Shown here: positions 9,776 through 16,382 of the stretch, piece after piece
Layout: every line of letters starts with the position of its first letter
Numbering within the stretch: position 1 is the first letter of the stretch
Assembly: GCF_000526495.1 (NCBI RefSeq)
Contig: NZ_JAGE01000001.1
Location: 2,136,501 to 2,200,500, forward strand
Direction: 5' to 3'
Source of the DNA: Ruminiclostridium josui JCM 17888
Lineage (GTDB): Bacteria > Bacillota > Clostridia > Acetivibrionales > DSM-1351
Length of the DNA: 64,000 bases
Program-made: the position numbers and the translations under genes
The notes under the pieces: model-generated
The model's database searches: none
Seen by the model: the letters and a program-made list of their open reading frames with translations, nothing else
What the model was told of the DNA's origin: nothing

Positions 9776-10906
9776 ATGTCAAAGAAACGAGTAGCTATTA
9801 TTTTTGGCGGGCAATCATCCGAGCATGAAGTATCAAGAATATCAGCCCAGTCAGTAATAGAAAATATAGACAGGAAAAAATATGATGTTGAAATCATAGG
9901 AATTACAAAAAACGGACAGTGGCTTAAATATGACGGGCCTGTTGAAAAAATAGGAAATGGTGAATGGGAGGACATTGCACAGAAAAAGCTTCTGGGAAGT
10001 AATATTTCAGCAAATGAAACCCCATCTGACATAACTACCATAAATTCAGCAAAGCAGGTTATAGTTGGCAATGCAAAAGCTCCCATTGATGTTGTATTTC
10101 CGGTTCTACATGGCTGTAACGGTGAAGACGGAACTATTCAGGGACTTTTTGAACTTGCAGGAATTCCGTATGTAGGCTGTGGTGTACTAGGTGCTGCAAT
10201 TGGAATGGATAAGGCGTATACAAAGATAATATTTGAAAAGGAAGGCCTTCCTCAAGGTGATTATCTTGTATTTAACAGAAAGCAGGTATATAACCAGATG
10301 GATGAAGTTGTAGCTCAGGTAGAAGGCAGACTTACATATCCCTGCTTTGTAAAACCATCTAATGCTGGTTCATCTGTTGGTGTTAACAAAGCCTCTGACC
10401 GAGAAAGTCTTGAAAAGGCCTTGATTATTGCAGCTAAAAATGACAGGAGAATTCTTGTGGAAGAATTTATCGACGGCAGAGAGATCGAGTGTGCTGTTCT
10501 AGGTAATGACAATCCAATAGCATCAACGGTGGGAGAAGTAGTACCTTGCAATGAATTCTATGATTATGAGGCAAAATACCAGGTGGGTGACAGCTCAAAA
10601 GTAGTGATTCCTGCGGAAAATCTGTCTGAGGAAACTGTAGCAAAAATCAGAGAGTATGCGGTAAGAGCCTTCAAGTGCCTTGATTGTGCCGGGTTATCCA
10701 GAGTAGACTTCTTCGTTCATAAAGACACAGGGAAAATTTATATAAATGAAATTAATACTCTACCGGGTTTTACTCAGATAAGTATGTACCCCAAACTTTG
10801 GGCTGCTAGCGGTATCCCTTATTCAGAGCTTATTGACAAATTGATTGAGCTGGCATTCGAGAGATATGAGGACACCAGAAGAGAGTATACAAACACACTG
10901 GATTAA
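9776..10906 (+). CDS. ddl: D-alanine--D-alanine ligase
   Basis: 376 residues, ATG after GGGGGTAA. Cytoplasmic ATP-grasp enzyme that joins two D-alanines for the peptidoglycan stem peptide. Visible are the N-terminal GGQSSEHEVS signature, KPSNAGSSVGVNKA (nucleotide-binding region), EEFIDGREIECAVLG, and the C-terminal NEINTLPGFTQISMYPKLW with Mg-binding Asn/Glu. The omega-loop region FYDYEAKY carries Tyr/Lys as in D-Ala-D-Ala ligases rather than the His of D-Ala-D-Lac (VanA-type) enzymes, so it should be a normal, vancomycin-sensitive Ddl. It stands alone between two terminators or promoters. Confidence 0.95.
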   Translation: MSKKRVAIIFGGQSSEHEVSRISAQSVIENIDRKKYDVEIIGITKNGQWLKYDGPVEKIGNGEWEDIAQKKLLGSNISANETPSDITTINSAKQVIVGNAKAPIDVVFPVLHGCNGEDGTIQGLFELAGIPYVGCGVLGAAIGMDKAYTKIIFEKEGLPQGDYLVFNRKQVYNQMDEVVAQVEGRLTYPCFVKPSNAGSSVGVNKASDRESLEKALIIAAKNDRRILVEEFIDGREIECAVLGNDNPIASTVGEVVPCNEFYDYEAKYQVGDSSKVVIPAENLSEETVAKIREYAVRAFKCLDCAGLSRVDFFVHKDTGKIYINEINTLPGFTQISMYPKLWAASGIPYSELIDKLIELAFERYEDTRREYTNTLD

Positions 10907-10913
10907 ATAAATG

Positions 10914-10942
10914 TTGAAAAATTTACCGCAAATGTATATTAT
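10914..10942 (+). promoter_or_regulatory. Candidate sigma-A promoter for ywiB-argS
   Basis: TTGAAA at 10914-10919, 17-nt spacer, TATTAT at 10937-10942, 35 bp before the DUF1934 start. Confidence 0.6.
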
Positions 10943-10977
10943 ATTGAAAGTACAAAAGGTTTCAAGGAGGAGACTTA

Positions 10978-11445
10978 ATGAGTAAAGATGTGATAATAAA
11001 TGTAAAGGGTGTTCAGATTGGCGACGACAATGACCCCAATACCCTTGAACTTATCACAGAAGGGAAGTACTATCAGAAAGGCGGTAATTATTACATTACC
11101 TACAAAGAAAGTGAAGTAACTGGTATGGAAGGGACTACCACTACATTGAAGGTGGGAGAGGGGGTTGTAACCCTCATGAGATTTGGAAAGGTTAATTCAC
11201 AGTTTGTTTTTCAGAAAGGTCAAAAGCATGTTTCAAGCTATAATACTGAGTATGGAAGCTTTACAATAGGGGTTTATGCAAATAATGTAGATATAAATAT
11301 AAATGAAGCAGGTGGAGAAATCAGAATAGGTTATCAGATTGAAATAGACAACCAAGGTTCAGGAAGAAATGATTTTTATATGTTAATCAGGGAGGCAGGA
11401 ACTGCAAATGAGAAATATAAACTCGGAAATACGCCAGCAAATTAA
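10978..11445 (+). CDS. ywiB: DUF1934 beta-barrel protein (YwiB-like)
   Basis: 155 residues, ATG after AAGGAGGAG. The sequence is almost all beta strand and polar, with no signal peptide, and matches the layout of the small calycin-like DUF1934/YwiB family. In B. subtilis ywiB lies immediately before argS; here argS starts inside its last 38 bp, so the two are translationally coupled. Molecular function is unknown. Coupling to arginyl-tRNA synthetase across distant Firmicutes hints at a shared need, not a proven one. Confidence 0.8.
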   Translation: MSKDVIINVKGVQIGDDNDPNTLELITEGKYYQKGGNYYITYKESEVTGMEGTTTTLKVGEGVVTLMRFGKVNSQFVFQKGQKHVSSYNTEYGSFTIGVYANNVDININEAGGEIRIGYQIEIDNQGSGRNDFYMLIREAGTANEKYKLGNTPAN

Positions 11446-13102
11446 GGATGCTGTTATCAATTCAATAAACAAGTCTGTTGAAACAGGTGAGCTTCCTTTT
11501 CTGGAAATAAATGATATTAATATTGAAGTACCAAGAGAAAAAGGTCATGGTGATTTTTCAACAAACGTGGCAATGCAAATTACAAAAGCCGCTAAAAAAC
11601 CACCGAGACAAATAGCTGATACTATAATAAAAAACATAAACACTAACGGAACATATATAATAAAGGTTGAATGTGCAGGACCTGGATTTATTAACTTTAC
11701 ACTGGACAACAAATACCTTTATGAAACAATTAATATAATAGAGCAGGAAAAGGAAAACTACGGCCGTATCAATATCGGAAACGGTAAAAAGGTTATGGTT
11801 GAGTTTGTAAGTGCGAATCCAACAGGACCACTTCACATGGGAAATGCCAGAGGAGGAGCACTTGGAGACTGTATAGCAAGCGTTTTGGATGCTGCGGGTT
11901 ATAATGTTACAAGAGAATTCTTAATAAATGATGCCGGAAATCAGATAGAGAAATTCGGTACTTCACTTGAAGCCAGATATATTCAGCTAATAAAGGGTGA
12001 GGATGCCATAGAGTTCCCAGAGGACGGATACCATGGTGAAGACATCATAGAACATATGAAGGATTTTATTGCTATACATGGCGATAAATACATTAATGTG
12101 GATTCCGAAGAGAGGAAGAAGGTATTCGTAGACTTTGCACTTCCAAGAAATATAGCAAGGATAAGAGAAGGCCTGGAAAGCTACGGAATACATTTTGATG
12201 TGTGGTTTTCAGAGCAGACACTTCACAAAAGCGGTGAGGTAGCAGAAACAATACAGCTTCTCAAAGACAAGGATTGCACCGTTGAAAAAGATGGAGCTCT
12301 TTGGCTAAAAGGCTCAGTAATTGGAAGCGATAAGGATGAGGTACTTGTAAGAAATAACGGTATTCCTACTTATTTTGCCGCGGATATTGCATATCACAGA
12401 AATAAGTTTGAAAAGAGAGGTTTTGAGTGGGTAATAAATCTCTGGGGTGCTGACCACCATGGTCATGTAGCCAGGATGAAAGCGGCTATGGCTGCACTGG
12501 GGATTGACCCTGATAAACTGGATGTAGTATTGTTCCAATTGGTAAGACTATACAGAAATGGCGAGATTGCAAGGATGTCCAAAAGAACAGGTAAGTCAAT
12601 ATCACTTATGGACTTGGTTGAAGAGGTAGGAAGAGACGGAGTAAGATTCTTCTTTAACACAAAAGCTTCAGGCAGTCATTTGGATTTCGACCTTGATTTG
12701 GCTGTCAAGGAGTCCAATGAAAACCCTGTTTTTTATGTACAGTATGCACATGCCAGAATATGCAGCATGTTTAAGCTTCTTGAAAGCGAAGGCATAAAGA
12801 TTCCTGCTGTAAGTGAAATAAAAGTTGAATTACTTGATAAGCCAGAAGAACTTGAACTTATCAAGAAGCTTTCAGAATATCCAGACGAAGTAAGAATATC
12901 AGCTGAAACTCTTGAACCAAGCAGACTTACAAGATATGTTCACGAGGTTGCTTCAACCTTCCATAGCTTCTACAATGCATGCAGAGTTAGGGGAGAGGAA
13001 GAAGAGATTATGAAAGCAAGACTTGTGCTTGTTAACTGTACAAGAACAGTAATAAAAAATGTTCTTGATTTGCTTAGTATAAATGCTCCTGAGAGAATGT
13101 AA
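11408..13102 (+). CDS. argS: Arginyl-tRNA synthetase
   Basis: 564 residues. The ATG at 11408 lies inside the end of the previous gene, with AGGGAGGCAGG upstream of it. Class I synthetase that charges tRNA-Arg. It has the N-terminal Add-1 domain, the HIGH-type motif in NPTGPLHMGNARGG (residues about 137-150), the KMSKS-equivalent ARMSKRTGKS, and the C-terminal anticodon-binding helical domain (HEVASTFHSFYNACRV, and close ENVLDLLSINAPERM-like tail). Length is normal. A strong two-way terminator lies 9 bp downstream. Confidence 0.97.
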   Translation: MRNINSEIRQQIKDAVINSINKSVETGELPFLEINDINIEVPREKGHGDFSTNVAMQITKAAKKPPRQIADTIIKNINTNGTYIIKVECAGPGFINFTLDNKYLYETINIIEQEKENYGRINIGNGKKVMVEFVSANPTGPLHMGNARGGALGDCIASVLDAAGYNVTREFLINDAGNQIEKFGTSLEARYIQLIKGEDAIEFPEDGYHGEDIIEHMKDFIAIHGDKYINVDSEERKKVFVDFALPRNIARIREGLESYGIHFDVWFSEQTLHKSGEVAETIQLLKDKDCTVEKDGALWLKGSVIGSDKDEVLVRNNGIPTYFAADIAYHRNKFEKRGFEWVINLWGADHHGHVARMKAAMAALGIDPDKLDVVLFQLVRLYRNGEIARMSKRTGKSISLMDLVEEVGRDGVRFFFNTKASGSHLDFDLDLAVKESNENPVFYVQYAHARICSMFKLLESEGIKIPAVSEIKVELLDKPEELELIKKLSEYPDEVRISAETLEPSRLTRYVHEVASTFHSFYNACRVRGEEEEIMKARLVLVNCTRTVIKNVLDLLSINAPERM

Positions 13103-13111
13103 CAATGACAT

Positions 13112-13157
13112 AAAAAAGCCGGCCCTTCAAATTGAAAGTGAAGGGGCCGGCTTTTTT
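13112..13157. terminator. Bidirectional terminator between argS and the deacetylase
   Basis: Long GC-rich stem: AAAAAAGCCGGCCCTTCA pairs with TGAAGGGGCCGGCTTTTTT with one bulged base. It is flanked by A6 on one side and T6 on the other, so it can stop transcription from both convergent genes. Confidence 0.92.
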
Positions 13158-13171
13158 AGTATACTTATGTA

Positions 13172-14098
13172 TTACGGAACATAAGTATAAATTTTATTAT
13201 CTGTAGGACTTAATTTAACACCCTTTATTTCGAACAAATCGCTCAAAGTAACAAAGGTATAACCCTGATTTTTAAGCGTAGGGATTATAATATCAAGGGC
13301 TTCAGGAGTTGGGTGAGGTAAAGGTTGAACATCATGCATAAGGAGTATTGCACCATCTCTTGCACCTGCTATTATAGCATCTGCTCTCTGTTGAGCAGTA
13401 GTTGACTGAGACCAGTCATTACAGGTTACACCGCCAACAAATGTAAGGTCGATTGCGTCAAACATTGAGCCTCCTATAGCCAAGTTTGGTGCACGGAAGA
13501 ATTTTGGAGTAGTTCCTGAATATTTTATAATAGCAGCAGTTGTATCATCCACTGACTTTTTGATAGCAGAATAGGACATTCCGCTCATAGTGTCATATGC
13601 CCATGAGTGGTTTCCAATTTCACAACCTAAGCTTATTATTCTCTTAATTACAGGTGCTGTTGAATCATTGATTTTTTGGCCTATCATCATAAATGTAGCG
13701 GGAACATTATACTTTTCCAGTTTATCCAAAACTTTTGGAGTAAGTGTTACATCAGGACCATCATCAAATGTCAGAGCAACAACCTTTCCAGTTATAGGCG
13801 GATTTCCCACTGGTAAAGTAATAGCTCCTAAAAGGAACTTTTTAAGATTAGCAAAATCGATGGCATCTACTGTCTTATCAAAGTTAGTATCAGCAGCTGC
13901 GAGGTTAGCGATTGTACCTTTACCCAAAAGGTATGCTTTTACAGTTGCATAATCAATTGAATCAACGACTCCGTCGTTATTTACATCACCGTATTTTACG
14001 GTATCTGCAGCGTTACTTGCTGGGCTCATTACAAGCACAGAAGCTGCAACCAGGGACATAGCTAGAAATCCCTTGAAAGCCTTTCTTAAATTAAACAT
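13172..14098 (-). CDS. Cellulosomal polysaccharide deacetylase (dockerin I + CE4)
   Basis: 308 residues, read on the minus strand, ATG preceded by AAAGGAGGC. A signal peptide (1-30, ends SNA) is followed by an N-terminal type I dockerin (36-91) with two calcium-loop repeats (GDVNNDGVVDSIDY and ADTNFDKTVDAIDF), then a CE4 NodB-type deacetylase domain (105-300). CE4 motifs: TFDDGP (D112/D113), GNHSWAYD (H164), FFRAPN (R202), NDW, and LLMHD (H255). The dockerin predicts docking to a cellulosome scaffoldin, so the substrate is probably acetylated xylan. The second metal histidine of the usual H-x4-H motif is Asp169. A dockerin before the enzyme domain is less common than after it. Confidence 0.92.
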   Translation of the reverse strand: MFNLRKAFKGFLAMSLVAASVLVMSPASNAADTVKYGDVNNDGVVDSIDYATVKAYLLGKGTIANLAAADTNFDKTVDAIDFANLKKFLLGAITLPVGNPPITGKVVALTFDDGPDVTLTPKVLDKLEKYNVPATFMMIGQKINDSTAPVIKRIISLGCEIGNHSWAYDTMSGMSYSAIKKSVDDTTAAIIKYSGTTPKFFRAPNLAIGGSMFDAIDLTFVGGVTCNDWSQSTTAQQRADAIIAGARDGAILLMHDVQPLPHPTPEALDIIIPTLKNQGYTFVTLSDLFEIKGVKLSPTDNKIYTYVP

Positions 14099-14255
14099 AA
14101 ATTTGCCTCCTTTTAAAATAAAATAGTTGTTGTGAAATAAAAAAGAACCTCTTTTATCATCCTCCTTATAATTAGATATTAAACAGTAGTTTGAGACAGA
14201 TTAGGGCTTGATATTAGCCGAGAATTATAATTAATATAATATTGATAATATAATG

Positions 14256-14289
14256 ATTATACTGCCTGTACATTATTATATAACAGGCA
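14256..14289 (-). promoter_or_regulatory. Putative operator and -10 for the deacetylase
   Basis: Inverted repeat TGCCTGT - 13 nt - ACAGGCA (14263-14289), immediately upstream on the minus strand of a perfect TATAAT (14261-14256). No good -35 was seen. A repressor or activator site over the -35 region would suit a substrate-controlled cellulosome gene, but the regulator is not identified. Confidence 0.4.
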
Positions 14290-14360
14290 TATAGAAATTT
14301 CTAGGTAAAAAACTATTATTTGTAAAAGATATTTATAAAAGAATTTATAAAAGAATTTAT

Positions 14361-14398
14361 AAAAAAACTCCTCTGGCATAAAAGCAACAGAGGAGTTT
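14361..14398 (-). terminator. Terminator of the chemoreceptor gene
   Basis: AAACTCCTCTG and CAGAGGAGTTT form an 11-bp perfect stem with a 12-nt loop. On the minus strand it is followed by T7, 23 bp after the chemoreceptor stop codon. Confidence 0.85.
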
Positions 14399-14420
14399 GA
14401 GTATAACAAATGCGTAATAA

Positions 14421-16115
14421 TTAAATTTTAAAACCTGCAATATATTTCCTAAGACTTTCAGTCGACTTCTTTGAGGCCTCTGAAAGATTTACTACTTCGG
14501 AAGCCTTGACTAGCATATCAGAAGTTCTGGAAGCAATATTTGTTGTACCTGATGCACTTTCATTAGCAGAAATTGTTACTTCATTAATGGCTTTTAGCAT
14601 GTTTTCAATTGATACCAAAAGCTCCTGAGAAGTAGAAGTAAATTCCATAACCAGATTGTCAATACGTCCTGCATCGTCACTGTATTGCTCGCTTGCGGCA
14701 GTTTGGCTTGTATAGTCTGGAATAACGGTGTTTTCTATAAACGCCAATATGTTTTTGGAACTGGTTATGAGATCTTCAACAGATGAAAACACTTCTTTTG
14801 TCACACCTTGTATTTCACTGACTGCTATTTTGGAATCTTCAGCAAGTTTTCTTATTTCATCGGCAACTACAGCAAAACCTCTGCCGGCCTCACCTGCGCG
14901 GGAGGCTTCAATGGCGGCGTTCAATGAGAGCAAGTTGGTTTGAGTGGTTATCTGCATAATGGACTCTGACAATACTCTGATTTTTTCAATGGACTGTGCA
15001 TGTTCAATAGCTGTTGTCAGCTCACTGTTTGCTGATTCATATACACTATAAGCATAGTCCTTTGACTTTTTAGCGGAAACCATGAGCTCCTCAGCACGCT
15101 TACTAATATCTTGAGCTGCGAAGGAGGTTTCCTGAGCTTTAGTTGCAATATTTTCCACTGCTGTTTCTATATCTGCCGATGTTGCATTCATTTCCTCCAT
15201 AGCCGCAGCGGTTTCTTCCATACCTGCTGACAATTCTTCAGTGGTTGCTGAAATTTCTTCTATAGATGAATTCAAATCAGTTATACTTACAACGGACTTT
15301 TTAACAGAATCGTCTATGTTTCCAGACTCACTTATAATAGTTTTAATAATTCCTGATACAGAATCATGTAATGTATTTGCTGATCTTGCCATATGTCCTA
15401 TTTCGCTTGAATTTTTGAGAACCTTTTTGGGTACTGACACACTGAAATCACCTTCTGAGAATTTATTAAGGCAATCGTTTATAATTTTGATAGATTTGGA
15501 CATATTATTTCCAATGAGATAGGAAAAAGCAGCTCCCAACAGTAGTATAATTAATACAATAGTGGCTATTTTAACAAGAATATTATTAATTTCCTTGTCT
15601 ACCACGGATTTGTCTATACCTGTAAACCACATACCAATCACCTTACCGCTGACGTCCTTTAAGGGAGTATAGTATGTAAATGCACTTTTTCCTGCAACCA
15701 AGGCAACACCACTATAAACATTGCCTTTTACCAGAACTTGCTCTATAACCTCCTTAGATGCTTTTGTACCAATAGCTCTTTCTCCATTTTCCTGTAGTAC
15801 GTTTGTAGATACTCTGGTGTCATTTCTGAATATTGTTGCCAGGTTTCCGGTACTTTCTTTAATGTGATCTACAAACAGAGTATCATCATTAATGACATGA
15901 TCCCCTTTTAATAGAGAATCTCCGGAAACTTTCCAAGCTCCGGGATATTTCTCATTAAGAAATGACAGAGCTAAATTTGCATTGGATTTTATATTATACT
16001 CATATTGGTCTTTAACCAATTTTGAAACCATAAAATTCATAAGCAGGAATATAGCTAGAGCAAATAACAGTAGTACTGATGAAAAAGATAAAACGAGTTT
16101 AGTTTTTATTTTCAT
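14421..16115 (-). CDS. Methyl-accepting chemotaxis protein with extracellular Cache-type sensor
   Basis: 564 residues on the minus strand. Membrane segment 1 spans about 8-30, an extracellular ligand domain about 31-178 (Cache-like; contains [19 protein letters not shown]), segment 2 about 180-201, a HAMP-like linker about 202-260, and a long coiled-coil signalling domain to the end. The hairpin tip [20 protein letters not shown] (392-411) and [17 protein letters not shown] are diagnostic for receptors that bind CheA/CheW. There is no C-terminal NWETF-type CheR tether. The ligand is unknown. A sigma-D-like -10 (ACCGATAT) lies upstream on its strand, in keeping with motility control. Confidence 0.95.
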   Translation of the reverse strand: MKIKTKLVLSFSSVLLLFALAIFLLMNFMVSKLVKDQYEYNIKSNANLALSFLNEKYPGAWKVSGDSLLKGDHVINDDTLFVDHIKESTGNLATIFRNDTRVSTNVLQENGERAIGTKASKEVIEQVLVKGNVYSGVALVAGKSAFTYYTPLKDVSGKVIGMWFTGIDKSVVDKEINNILVKIATIVLIILLLGAAFSYLIGNNMSKSIKIINDCLNKFSEGDFSVSVPKKVLKNSSEIGHMARSANTLHDSVSGIIKTIISESGNIDDSVKKSVVSITDLNSSIEEISATTEELSAGMEETAAAMEEMNATSADIETAVENIATKAQETSFAAQDISKRAEELMVSAKKSKDYAYSVYESANSELTTAIEHAQSIEKIRVLSESIMQITTQTNLLSLNAAIEASRAGEAGRGFAVVADEIRKLAEDSKIAVSEIQGVTKEVFSSVEDLITSSKNILAFIENTVIPDYTSQTAASEQYSDDAGRIDNLVMEFTSTSQELLVSIENMLKAINEVTISANESASGTTNIASRTSDMLVKASEVVNLSEASKKSTESLRKYIAGFKI

Positions 16116-16239
16116 TATACCGTCTCCTTTGTTAATCTATGGATAAAAATATTTTATGTAACATTATAAAGTTACTAAGACATAATATACCCTAGATTTT
16201 ACCACAAAATCACAAAATCAAACATAGTTTCACATGTTC

Positions 16240-16267
16240 ATATCGGTACCATAAAAATAGTACTATA
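16240..16267 (-). promoter_or_regulatory. Sigma-D (FliA)-like promoter for the chemoreceptor
   Basis: On the minus strand ACCGATAT (16247-16240) matches the sigma-D -10 GCCGATAT at 7 of 8 positions. The -35 is weak (TATA at 16 nt against TAAA at 15). Located about 125 bp before the chemoreceptor start. Confidence 0.5.
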
Positions 16268-16278
16268 GTGCTATTTTT
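16253..16278. repeat. Inverted repeat between divergent promoters
   Basis: AAAAATAGTAC - TATA - GTGCTATTTTT: 11-bp arms with one G-U type mismatch, centred between the divergent chemoreceptor and SLH genes. It is a candidate operator overlapping the minus-strand -35 region. Confidence 0.45.
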
Positions 16279-16308
16279 TACCAAATTATAGTTGTAATAA
16301 AACTTTAA

Positions 16309-16335
16309 TAAAAAAATATGGCAAAAACCCGATAT
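16309..16335 (+). promoter_or_regulatory. Sigma-D (FliA)-like promoter for the SLH operon
   Basis: TAAA (16309-16312), exactly 15 nt, then CCCGATAT (16328-16335). This is 11 of 12 bases of the sigma-D consensus TAAA-N15-GCCGATAT, 48 bp before the SLH protein start. An overlapping TATAAT (16333-16338) could also serve sigma-A, but without a recognisable -35. Confidence 0.55.
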
Positions 16336-16382
16336 AATTAATATGAATATTATAACTTACTTGGAAAACAGGAGTCAGAAAA

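Larger units (their letters stand above)
14099..14420. other. Intergenic region upstream of the deacetylase
   Basis: No gene was found in these 322 bases. They hold the deacetylase ribosome site and promoter region (minus strand), an inverted repeat at 14263-14289, three tandem copies of a 12-nt AT-rich unit (AATTTATAAAAG-like) around 14330-14363, and the chemoreceptor terminator at 14361-14398. Confidence 0.6.

Noticed and set aside
9776-10906. VanA-type D-Ala-D-Lac ligase
   Set aside because: The omega-loop reads FYDYEAKY with Tyr and Lys of ordinary Ddl enzymes, and no vanH/vanX neighbours exist.
13590-13952. Open frame of 120 codons opposite the deacetylase
   Set aside because: It mirrors a well-supported gene, has no ribosome site and shows no recognisable domain.
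14328-14365. CRISPR-like array of short repeats
   Set aside because: Only three contiguous 12-nt AT-rich copies without spacers; a simple tandem repeat.
16116-16382. c-di-GMP riboswitch upstream of the SLH operon
   Set aside because: The conserved riboswitch core is absent, and the leader after the sigma-D-like promoter is under 45 nt, too short.
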